Assembly: GCA_023376005.1 (NCBI GenBank)
Contig: CM042179.1
Coordinates: 17,880,423-17,944,422, forward strand
DNA from: Doryteuthis pealeii
Lineage: Eukaryota; Mollusca; Cephalopoda; Myopsida; Loliginidae
Length of the DNA: 64,000 bases
Reading direction: 5' to 3'
In this document: one piece after another, positions 41,774 to 53,800 of the stretch
Position numbering within the stretch: the first letter of the stretch is position 1
Layout of the letters: every line of letters begins with the position of its first letter
Translations under genes and position numbers: made by a program
Notes under the pieces: generated by a model
The model's input: only the letters and a program-made list of their open reading frames with translations
The model's database searches: none
Told to the model about the DNA's origin: nothing

Positions 41774-42389
41774 TCTCATACAAACAATCACTATTATTTC
41801 AACAACAAAAATGGTAAGTTTGTATGCGCGCGCATATGAAAAATAATGCAGTTAAAGGAATAACTAAGCAAGTAAAGTCAGCCACAATTTACAAGGAATA
41901 ATATTGGCATATTATTGGGAATATCGGGATCCAACATAACTGATTTCCGATATAATATTTTGTGTCCGTGTGTGTATATGTCATGTGTGTTTAATCCACC
42001 ACGCTTTCTCGTCCTGTTCCTTCGTCCCACTCTATTTCCATTTCCAAGATGTTTTTTCCTAACATGCTTTTTCATTTCTACCTCGTCATAATTCTTAACT
42101 CCAACCTTTCCTCATCCAACCTCTCCTTTCCGTAATAAGCGCAGTCGATGTGCCGTCCGTCCATTCCTACGGCAGTTCAGTAAGTGCACACTCTCGGTCC
42201 CCTCTTTTAAACCTCACTTACCTTATTTTTCCCCTTTTATTTCATTCATTTTACACTCCCTAGTATTTATCTTTCATTTCTTCCCATTTATTAGTAACGT
42301 TTTCCTTTCACTATTTTCCTTTCTCTTTTGTTGTTATTGTATCTTTTCGGCTGATTTATTCCGTTACTTCTGCTACAATCGTTATTAAT

Positions 42390-42425
42390 CGTCGTCGTCG
42401 TCGTCGTCGTCGCAGTCGTCGTCGT
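42390..42425. repeat. (CGT)n microsatellite in presumed 5' UTR
   Basis: CGTCGTCGTCGTCG run with one CAG interruption, 50 bp before the start codon. Confidence 0.95.
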
Positions 42426-42470
42426 CATCATCATCGTTGTTTTTATCTTCATCAGCTCAAAGCCTTGACA

Positions 42471-43468
42471 ATGAGATTAAGTCAAGGTAAGTCGAACACG
42501 TTTCTTCACTTCCTGCTACAACACCAGTCTCTTCTTTTTTTAATACATCATCTATTCATGATACTCCTCTTCCTGCTACTACTCCCCGTTACAGGAGGCG
42601 TTCACCCGAAAAATAATCAAAGAAGCATTATGGAATCTAAGGACATATCAGGAGCTTCTTATAACCCTTTTCCAACTTTTTTGTTGTTTGGGTTTCGAGA
42701 CATAGGATTTCCAAAAGGACATACTACTCATGAATTTGAGTCAAACAGCATTTCTGGCGACTCTATTAAGTCATCCTCAGGATATTTTGTAAACAAAAAC
42801 ACAAGATATTATGACAACCAGAACCAAATTAAAACTCATTCGGAAGAAAAGGGTTATTTACCAAAAAACACAGACACAAAGACCGAAGAATTTACTAACC
42901 AGATGGAATCTTATATTATGCCACCGAAAACATTAAAACCAAAATTGTCTCAACTTGGCAGACGACAAATTTTGAAACGTAAACATATCAGGTTTACAAG
43001 GAAAAGTGATTATGTTCGTAATAATAAATCCATGTTGCGGACGATTAAAAAAAAGGACAATAGAGTTATGGAAAATAGAACAAGATACCGTCGAGAAACG
43101 ACGAGAAAATATAAAAAATATGAAAAAATTAAAGTGAGCGAAACCAGTAAAAACAAGGGAAATTCAGAAAATACAAATAAGAGTTACGAATATAACAATG
43201 ATAAAAGTCGCAACAAAAATAATGTACGGACATCACCCAAGATTGCTGAATTTGAACGGTTTGTTAGACAAGTGATGTCTTGTAGGCAAATTCCGGCACT
43301 TTCCATAGCACTTGTGCAGAAGGGTGTCCCGTTGCTTGTTCGAGCTTTTGGAGTCGCAGATTTTGAAAATTCTAAGAAAGCTTCAACTAAAACAAAATTT
43401 TTTATCGCATCTTTAACAAAGTCATTTACATCCGCGATTATTGCCCGCATGCTAACTGAAAGGCGTGA
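42471..43468 (+). CDS. Beta-lactamase-like exon 1 (leader, basic region, SxxK)
   Basis: The ATG at 42471 has a favourable context (A at -3). A later in-frame ATG at 42558 would start MILLFLLLLPVTGG, itself a good signal peptide. After the leader come about 200 residues rich in Lys, Arg, Asn, Ser and Thr with no recognisable domain, then the catalytic-domain start ending with SLTKSFTSAIIARML. Two overlapping donors occur (GTGAGT at 43465 and 43469). Only the second keeps frame with exon 2, giving MLTERRD-LTWNTA, the expected spacing for this family. An internal GTAAGT...TTACAG segment at 42487-42594 is itself spliceable in frame. Confidence 0.88.
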
Positions 43469-44822
43469 GTGAGTATACTTTATTTATTATGGATGAATAA
43501 ATAAATAAATAATAATTGGTATTTGATTTTATCCTCTGTCAGTGTCACAAATTCGATTTTTGTTGGGCATTTCTGTGGCTCTTTAAAAAAAAAAGTATAG
43601 TATGTAAGACTTTAGGATACATTAGGACGTATCAGATAATAAACTTAACTAGTAAGAACACATACTACACTTTGATCTTTGCAAATAGCCGCATTTGAAT
43701 GGCATCATAGAAGTCAGATTGACATGACGTCATTTTTTTCACAATATTTTCTTTTTTAAAACCCTGCAAAAAAATAAAGAATCCAATCTGTTTTCCGGTT
43801 TTAAAATTATTTACTTACAAATTCTTTCTGAATTGTAACAATTCATTCCAACTATTTTATTTTTAGTTAAACTTTTGTTGTAATTTATAGTCAAAGAAAA
43901 CTATGTTTTGGTGCAGAATAACGATTTCCAGATTATAAAAATCCTTCAATATGTCCATACCAGGAACTTTCTCTAGCTGAAAACATACTACAAGAGGACA
44001 TTACTAAAAGCTGGACGGGCCTGTCCGGGTGCTATGATAAATTACAATGTCCGGTGGATTCTAATATTTAACATTCAATTATGTTAAATTTCGAGTTTAG
44101 AATTGGTGTTTAGGAATGTTCACAACAAATCATGACGTCACACATTGTTGTGTACAATATGGAAATCTACTTTTTTGACTTGAATTGAATCTAACGAATA
44201 TAAAACTCTTAATATATAATTGTTTTCGTTTTTAATTTTAGTCTATTTTACCGAAAGATGTTCTTTTAGTTAAAAAAAAAAAAAAAAGGAACAAAATTAA
44301 ACAATTTTTTCAACAAATATCAAAACTAAAAACATTAATGAATAAATGAATACTAGGCATGCGCCGATGCGGTAATACTTTTTTGGTACTGCCAAACTGC
44401 CACTCGCTTGAGTTCCGCCAATGACATCAGCTTTAGACACGCCCACAATTTTTTATGAAAACAAAATTCTCTTCGCTTACACGAGTAAAACCAAGACCTA
44501 CATAGAAATGAAACAATTATTTTACTTTTAAAACGTAATATTTTTTAGCTTAGAAAATTGAAAGTTTTAAATAAAAAAAATTTAAAAAACTTTGAATCAT
44601 GTAAATTTCTGGTTCTACAAATATTTTTTCTTTAGTTACGAATTTTATTTTATTTATATTTTTATTTATAAATAAAACGATTCTATATCTTATATAAATT
44701 TTTATTAACAAAAACATTTTTTTTAATATGAAACTTTTGTGCGTGTGTTTGTGTTTTTTGTTTTTTGGGTTTTTTGTTGTTTGTTTGGTTGGTTTATTTT
44801 GTTTTGTTTTGTTTGTTTGTTT

Positions 44823-44853
<31 letters not shown>

Positions 44854-47800
44854 GGTTTTTTTTCAAATACTATTTTGGAGTCAGTTTTCCCATTATTAGT
44901 TGTTAACGACCGTACTTAATTTTGTCTCTTTCTTCTACAACATACTTTTAATTCTATTAAGGGATATCAGAGTAAAGGACGTTCCTGTAGCAAAGAAATC
45001 CTTTGGTTGTATTATCCAATGATGCGACATTATGCTTAAATCCGTGACAAATTGAAATTCAAATTGTAACTGATAAAATTACAAATTTCAAATGTTGTCG
45101 TCTGCTTCAATATTCTACACAAATATATTTGACGTCATTATTTGTTGTTAGCATTCTGAACAGACACCAAGACCAGTGCCAATTTTGATATTCCTTAACG
45201 AAAAAATATTTTTATTTTGACATTCTAAATACTTTCACGTAATTTTACGAAAAATAATCGACAGAACTTGTATAAAAGTTTATTTTAAAATTTAATTGTT
45301 ATAACGTTCATTAAAACTGGATATAAATTTGTGTTTGAAAAATTGTTTAATGTATTCACACTAATGAAGCATGTACAAAACACGCACTTTTTATTGGCAA
45401 TGTTATGATTTATGTAATAATCATTCATTTTCTCTTCATTAAGGGTATCAAATTAATAAAATGATTAAGGGCGGATGACAAAACAATAAAAAAAACGTCT
45501 TCAGAATTTTAAGAAAAAACGTCTTAAAAATAAATAAAACACTATTTTCAGGCTGGAGAAATGGGGGACTTTTTGTCTCTTGAAAAAATAATATGGCTAT
45601 GGGAAAAGAATTACACACCGTTACCTTAAAAAATAAGTAAAACAGTCCCTTTTTTTTACATCAGGGTCGATTATTTTATGATTTCTTTCTTTTTTTGCGG
45701 GGGGGGGGGTATTTTAATAAAATTTTCAGTGTTGACTTATTAATCAACGAATTCTTTCTTTTGAATTACTGAATCGTTTCAATCAGTTTGATTGAAACGA
45801 TCCAATCGAAATTATTTAAAATAAATATTGCTGTTAGATTCATCTCTAATAGCATCTAAAATAACAATTTATATACCTAATTAATAGATAAAATTCACTT
45901 AAGATATGAAACGCCTAATTTCAAGTTTTAAATTTCATATTTTAAGATTCTAAAAACAAATATTATCTAAAAACAAGCCTATAGTTATCTAATAATTTTT
46001 GGAGAAAACTTGACTGAAAATTTAGGCGCCCACCCTTTTAGACAGAACAAATATTGATGTATAAAAACTGATAAAATTCAATTGTATACATAAACAACAG
46101 AGTAACCCCCCCCCCCATTTTTCTTTTTTTAACATTTTTTTTACATTTAATTTTCAGATTTTCAGTACTTATTTTCTACCAGAGGCGCTCCTTTAAATTT
46201 TTTTCTTCTATTTACACCTTCAGTCTTTTGTCTTTATTCATACTGTAATTAATTTCAAAAGTATATAACCCCACCGATATTTTGTGCCCCCAAAATAAGG
46301 TGGATTTTAAAATAAAATAACTAATGCATTATAAAATTAATTCATTGAAAATTTCATTAAAATCGGATAATTCCCTGATTTTTGGTAAATTTTGTTTCAT
46401 CAGTGGTAATATATATATATATATATTTTTTTAAATACGTCAAAATTGGCAGATCCTAAATAAATAAATAAAAGCTGTCCATTGGTGTATGTTAGGTACC
46501 GCTAAAATATGCTACGTGATCAGTTTAAGCCATATTGAAAGAAGAGACGTAAATATTTTTGAACTTTTTTTTTAATCTCGTAAAAAGGAAATAACGAACA
46601 TAAAGAGTTGTTACAAAGAAAAACAGTTAATTCAAAGATCAAATTATCCGATTGGGGAAAAATTACTCACGGTTATCTTGAAAAATAAGTAAAAACAGTC
46701 CGTTTTTGTTTTTTGTTTTTACAACAGGGTCAGATTCTTTATTGATATTTTTAGCAAAATTCTGTATTCATGGTTCTTTTACTAAAAAAAAAAAAAAACT
46801 CTCGCATAGAAACTTATAAAAATCTTCTGATATAATTATTCAGACTCTTATCATTATAGAAAAAAAGAAAAAATCGTTTTTTGTCAAAAAACGAGTTTTA
46901 CTTTTTTTCTAGAAAGAGTCTGAATAATTATATCGGAAGATTTTTATAAGTTTCTATACAGGAGTTTTTTTTAGTAAAAGAACCATGAATACAGAATTTT
47001 GCAAAAAAATGTCATGATATTATTCTTTGTAAAACTTTTATTTGCTTTTTTAATTGAATTGCCAAAAAAAAATTTTTTTCAAAGAAAACTTCTGATATAA
47101 TTATTCAGACTCTTATCTTTATAGAAAAAAATTAAAAGCGTTTTTTATCGGTTCATTTTTTCAGATTTCATAAAATGAAATAGAGGGAGACCTAGAAAAA
47201 TATTTACCCTAATATATTCTAGGAAAACCCTATTTTATACATAGTTTCATTAGCAGGTGAATAAATATGGAAATTTTCGTGAAAATTTGACTCTCAATTG
47301 ATTTTTCATAGAATTTTTAATAAAACTAGTTGTAACTTGTTTTTGGCTACGTTAAATTTCAATTGATTTATTGGTGCGAAAATGTAAACATTGTTTTCGT
47401 TCATAATTTTCCATAATCTAAAAAAAAAATTAAATTATCAGGAGTTTTTTTTTTTTATGTTTCTTCTTTTAAATGGTCCCTAAAATTTTAAGATACTATT
47501 AACCTTTCTTCAAGTTCCATTGTGTTAAATATGGGGTCTACGGTAAATCTTACACGTCAAATTGGACATCACTCTGGTACACAAATACTTTTTATAGCAG
47601 AATTTTCTCCAAACTTTCTCCTTGTTAATTAGCAGAGTTCCCCAGCATTGCCTTTAATTGCCTTAACATTAAAATAACAACAAACAATAATGTCCAAAAT
47701 TTAGCTCGTATTACAAATAGGATTACTGTGTTTTCATTGCTCTAAAGAATCAATATTTTGTTTGTTTACTGATTTGTTGAGTTGGAAGATTCAGGGTAAA

Positions 47801-50800
47801 CAATATTCTTGGTTTTGCCTGCTGGTACCAGTAAGAAGAAATTTCAGGATTCCCAACTTTTTAAAGATCAATATAAATCTGGATCCACCCAATACATTTT
47901 ATTGATTGCCGTTGATGTTTATGACAAAGGAAATGGATAACAGGAAACCGAACCTTTTTACATTTAAATGGCAAATCAATTGAGTCTTCTTGTGTCATTG
48001 CAAAGTTTTAGGAAATAAAGATTATGCTTTGTGCACAAGTTTCAACACCAGTTCAAGGCAATTGAGAAACTCGATTAGAATTAACAACCTGATCCTGTGA
48101 ACTCGTGGTGTCGATTTATATGATCTTTCCTATCCAGGTAACATATCCAGAAGTCAGATTTATTTTCCTGGAACATTTTCTCCTGACCTCTGAAGAGAAC
48201 ATTCTCTTCGATAATCTCTTCAGACTTTTAATAGCAAGTAAAACACTTTTAAATATTGATTTATTTATCTAAATTGAAACTGAAGTGCCTGCTGGATCAG
48301 TAACATAATATTGATCAAAATTTAAATTTTCATTAAAACTGAAGAATCAGAAATGGCGTATGAATGCGCAAATTTAATATTGACAGGTCATTTAAAATTA
48401 GAATATGATTTAAACTCGCTTTGATCTCTCAAAAGGAAAGGAAATGTGAGATAAAGATGTTTGATGATAAAAAAAAGTTTCCATTTGTTTAAAAATCCAT
48501 TTATAACACTCTTAAAATATTGTCTATTAGCACAGTTCAAAGGTCAAGCAGAAGTAAGTGTGTCATATTTCCATATTATGATTCGTTACAGAAATCCATG
48601 TAATTGAAGCAATTACATGGATTTCTGTAACGAATCATAATATGGAAATATGACACACTTCGAGCCATCCCTTTATTTTTCAACTTCATGTATTTTATTT
48701 TTTAATACCGTATTTATTTCGATGTATCATAGTTATATATGGTGATTGCCACTTCTTCGCAGAATAAGGCCATTTCTACAAGTAGTTCGGATGTGAGCAT
48801 GCAGAGGGCCCCCTGGTCCAAATTTGTTTTCACATTTCCTGTCACACCCTTTCTTGGCTTCCTCTCACATGCGACCGTACGTGACGGAGAAGCCTAACCC
48901 TCGACAGGCAGGCCCTGCCACACAGGTCACAGGTCAGTCTTAGATGTAGGAGATGTGTACATGCCGTCTGCCATGTGCCGCTTTAGGATGGGATGCTTGA
49001 GCTGCCTTATCTCAAATCCTTACAGCTACCATCGGCCTGCTTTTACAAAAGAATGTATACCCAGACCCCACTTCTGTCAATTGGTCCTCCTCGCTGAAGC
49101 GGACTTCCGCGAGGCTCAAGATGTCTGCCCCATATCGAGAGTTCTTTGCCATGGTACCAATTCGTTGTTCAGGGTTTCAAGAGGAGGCGGTTTTTGAAAA
49201 TTGTCGGCAGTTTTAGCCGACAATTTTCAAAAACGGCCTCGTTTTCGAAGAACCTCCAAATTCAACCAATCAGTACCTTCTCTCAAGGCAAATGCCATTT
49301 ACTAAACATTAAAATAAATATTGTTCTGCCTTCAACATATGAAGAAAAAAAACTCAAAATCTTAAGTGCCGAAAATTTTATTGAAATTTAGTTGATTTTT
49401 GAGAATTTTTTAAAAAAAGTATTTTTTACCTAAAACTTTTCTATATTACAATTTTTCTTTTTCATTGCTCTCGTATGGGTAATACTTTTTTGGTAATGCC
49501 AAACTGCCACTCGCTTGAGTTCTGTCGATGATATCAGAGAATTTTGCTTTTATAAAGAGTTGTGGGCGTGTCTAAACGCCCACAACTCTTTATAAAAGCA
49601 AAATTCTCTTCGTTTAGCAAGTACAGCCAAGACCAACTTAGAAATGAAACAATTATTCTACTTTTAAAACGTAATATTTTTAGCTTAGAAAATTGAAAGT
49701 TTTAAATAAAAAACAACTTTGAATCATGTAAATTCCTGGTTCTACAACTATTTTTTTTTTTTAGCTACAAATTTTATTTTATTTATAAATAAAACGATTC
49801 TATATTTTTATATAAATTTTTATTAACAATTATTTTAATATGCACGAATCTTTACATTTTTTTAAAGAAATCAAACAATCATTTTATGTCACTCGACAAA
49901 AAAGTATTACCGCTCTCGTATGTCAAATCGTAACACAACTGGTATTGAACAAAAACACGAACCTGTTAAAGCACCTTTTTTTGTTTAAATTCCCCCCAAA
50001 TTGGTTAATTATCGGCTTTTAATAACATATTTGGTATTAAAAATAATAAAAAATGAGGTATCTTTTAAAATTTATTTTTCTCTAGATTCTGAAGATATTT
50101 TTATTGTTTTGTGATCTAGGAGCATCCTCTATCATTTTGTTAATTTGACTCCCTTAATGAAAGTACAGGTTAATGTTTTTTACATTAGAAATTAGATTTT
50201 GTTTACATTTTGTTTTTTATAACGCTATTCTGTTGCCTTTTTCTTTCTAAATTCAAAGAACGATAAAGTATAATATTGTTCTTCTAGGCATTTTGTTTTA
50301 CTTTATTCATTTTCGTAGCTTAATCTTCTAAGGATGTGGTCAATAAAGTGTTTTTTAGAGATTTAAAACTGATTAATCTCTTCCACTCACCGCATGTGGC
50401 TAATCACGCGAATAATACTTTTTTTTATTCCTTTTTTTATTGTGGTTTTTCATCAGACGATAATTCGTCTATAGAAATCCGCAAGTGAATCAATTTTTAA
50501 AACGAATTGCAGCGGGATATAAACCTTTTCCGATAATCAACCCTCTAAGAAGATTTTTTTTTTCCTGCGAAACAATTGTCGATTTTGTGTTGTGTACATT
50601 TCTTTGTCAAATTTCTTTCTTTCTTTAAAAAGCGAACATTCCATTTAGAAAATTTATAAACATTAAAAAAAAACCGTTTTATTACGCTTTTAGAATAAAA
50701 GTTCAATGATATTACAAATATTAAACATTTTCGTAGACAAAAAAGACTTTTAAAAACGACATAGTTCAAATTATAGTTCTGAGTACTGAAAAATGTTTTT

Positions 50801-53800
50801 ATTTTATTTTTTTGCTTAGAAACATGAGATCTATTTTATATATAAAAAATGAAGACAAACTTGAAAATGGCATTTTCACATTTTTTAATACAAATTATAT
50901 TTTCCGCCATATTTCTTTTTTTTTTTTTTTTGTATATCCCTATTTTAGCTATCCCCAATTTGTCGAAAAATCCGTGTTTTTACAGTACTTATTTAAACCA
51001 CCACCCCTACACCCCGTTTGAAAAATATTTACCAAAAATCAGGGAATTATCTGATTTTAATGAAGTTTTCAGTGTTGATTTATCAATGAATGAATTTTAT
51101 AATGCATTATTTATTTTATTTCAAAACTTTCTCATTTTTTTCAGGTCCCCACCTCCTTATTTTGGGGGCGCAAAATATCGGTGGGGTTATATGTGATTTA
51201 TACTGTTTTCTGCATTTATTTATGCAGAAAACAGACAAAAGACCGAAGGTGTGAATAGAAGAAAAAATTTTTTAAGGAATCTGCTCTGGTAGTAAATAAG
51301 TACCGAAAATCGGAAAATAAAAGGAAAATAAAAACTACAAAAATAATTTTTGAAGATTTTATTTTTACTCATTTCGATAATTATTTAATTGGCTATTATT
51401 TTATAGTTGTCGGTGAGGGAGTCTATCCCCTTTTCACTAGCTAGACCAAGGAGATTGTTTTTGCGTCTGAGGTGGAGCACTACACCTACTATCAGCTCCT
51501 AACTTTACCACACAGATCCCTGTGCTACTCATATGCTGAGTTGGCGAGGGCCGGTATCGAACTAGGAACCTTGTGGTTTCTAGCTAAATGCTCTACCGAC
51601 TAAAAACATACATCAATATTTGTTCTGTTTAAAAAGGGGACACTAAATTTCCAATACAGTTTTCAACCAAAAAAATATGAGTGATTGATACTAAAGTAAA
51701 GTAGTTATTTAAAAAAATGTTTTTAGAATCTAATAATATGACTTTTTAAACTCATGCTGCTCATATTTTAAATGAATTTTAATTTATCATAGCAGAAATA
51801 CATAATTAGATCAGAGAGTTTTGAAATAAATTAACTAATGCATTATAAAATTCATTCAATCATAAATCAATACTGAAAATTTCATTAAAATTGGGTAATT
51901 CCCTGATTTTTGGTAAATTTCTTTGTCAATTATGATTGTTAAAAAATATTTTGTAAACAGATTTTTTAGCAACTCACAGGCGGCCATCTTGGTAAAAATT
52001 GACCGAAAAAATAGTTTTAAATGTATTAAAAATAAATTACATGTGTAATATTATTTTGCTTTTTTTTTAATGATGCTCATAATGCTACTACTTTTCGACT
52101 CAGACAAAAATTTGACCTTAAATAATCGATTTAATTAATTTTAATTTGTTTTTAGAATGAAAAGCAGACAAATTTTTGGGTATTTCTATTTTATGCTCTT
52201 TAACTAGACCTCAATATTATAAGACTTTCTCTGATAATAACCAATCGCTGCAAATTATCTGTTTTAGAGATATTAATTATTATTCAATTTACTATGTCTT
52301 GTAAAATGCACCCTGACCAATACTTATTGAAAATCCCAAGGTTACATTTCTAGGCCGTTTAGAACAAATGGTGAACTATATTTCATTTTATTTTAAATTT
52401 CTTTTGATTTTAACATTTTAAGGAATCCAATCCAATCAAAAAACAATGATCGTGCTGCATCATCTGGGGGTCAAAGTTGGGCTGATACCCAACTAACCAT
52501 CACGGTGTTATATCAAGCATATGGTAGCAAAGGAAAAGACAAACACAGGTTGAAGGTTTTCAATAATTTGTATTAAGAGGAAAATAAAAAGATTGTAAAC
52601 TAGCGATGTCGCTAGTGATATTGGTATAGTGTGTGGTTGTTCCAGTTCTGATTTTTGAAGTCAGTAGTGATGTTGGCAAAACATGTGCTAGTTCGAGTCT
52701 CGATAATATGATAGTCGACATCGGTAGTGATGTGGATAGAATGCTTGGTAGTTCAATTCCAGATGATGTAGTGGCGTGTCCTTGTAAGGAGAAAGGGAGG
52801 AAAGGTCAAGGTCAATAGGGTGTCTGGATGGAGGAGGGGTAAGGAGGTGATTATGGTTATTATGAAGAACTTAAAGAGCATAAAATAGACACTGCCAATT
52901 TCTATGCTCCAGATGTATTCTACAAAATAAATTTAGCACCCCTAGTTGAAAAATTACCAAATATCAGGGAATTATCCAATTTTAATGAAATTTTAAGTGT
53001 TGATTTATTAATGAATGAATTTTATAGTGTGTTAGTTATTTTATTTTAAAATTTTCTGATTTTTTTCAGGTCACTTAACTTTGAACCCCCACCAACTAAT
53101 TTTGGGGGCAAAAAATTTTTGTGGTGTTATATACTTACAAAACTAATTACAGTGTAAATAAAAAGTCAAAAGACCAAGAGTGTGAATAGAAGGAAAAAAC
53201 ATTTTTATGAGAGCGCCTCTGGTAGAAAATAAGTACCAAAAATCTGAAAATTAAATGAAAAAAAAAAAATTGGGAGATTTTTTTTTTGTTTATATATATA
53301 ATTTACTTTTAGATTATCAGTGAAAAAATTATACATCGATATTTGTTCTGTTCCAAAGGGTGTGGGTCCTAACTTTACAATTGAGTTTTCTCCAAAAATT
53401 ATTAGATAACTATTCTGGTAAACTTGTAAACTTGTTATTAAATAAATATTTGTTTTTAGAATCTAAAAATATGAAGTTTAAAACTAAAAATTAGGCATTT
53501 CATATTTTAAATTAATTTTAATTGATTTAAAACACGATACCATAATTTAACTATGGATTACCAAAAGTGTAAGATTTATGAATTACTTCCTTTGGTTTAT
53601 ATTTACCTATTTTCTTTATAATATTCACGTTTATTTAAAATATTTCTGCTAATAACCAGTGGAGCATAAAGATTCTTTTTTAGTTTCGTATTTTAAAGAA
53701 AGACTTCAATATTTAAATATAGGTAAGTTCACCTCTTTATTAACGTATTTTTAATTTATTCATTTTTAATTAAATTATTAGATTTATTTCAATATTTTAA

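Larger units (their letters stand above)
41740..42470 (+). promoter_or_regulatory. Upstream/5' UTR region of the beta-lactamase-like gene
   Basis: The composition shifts from AT-rich to mixed with CpG-containing stretches. It holds an (ATTC)n run at 41743-41773, a palindromic GCGCGCGC at about 41826 and a (CGT)n run at about 42391-42425 immediately before the start codon. No convincing TATA box was found. A role as promoter is inferred from position only. Confidence 0.35.

Noticed and set aside
42465..42470. TTG start giving MTMRLSQ
   Set aside because: Nuclear animal genes rarely start at TTG; the ATG six bases later is in frame with better context.
43464..43465. First donor (after 43464) as the exon 1 end
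   Set aside because: It leaves one base, which puts exon 2 out of the frame that encodes DLLGHRTG; the donor 4 bases later restores it.
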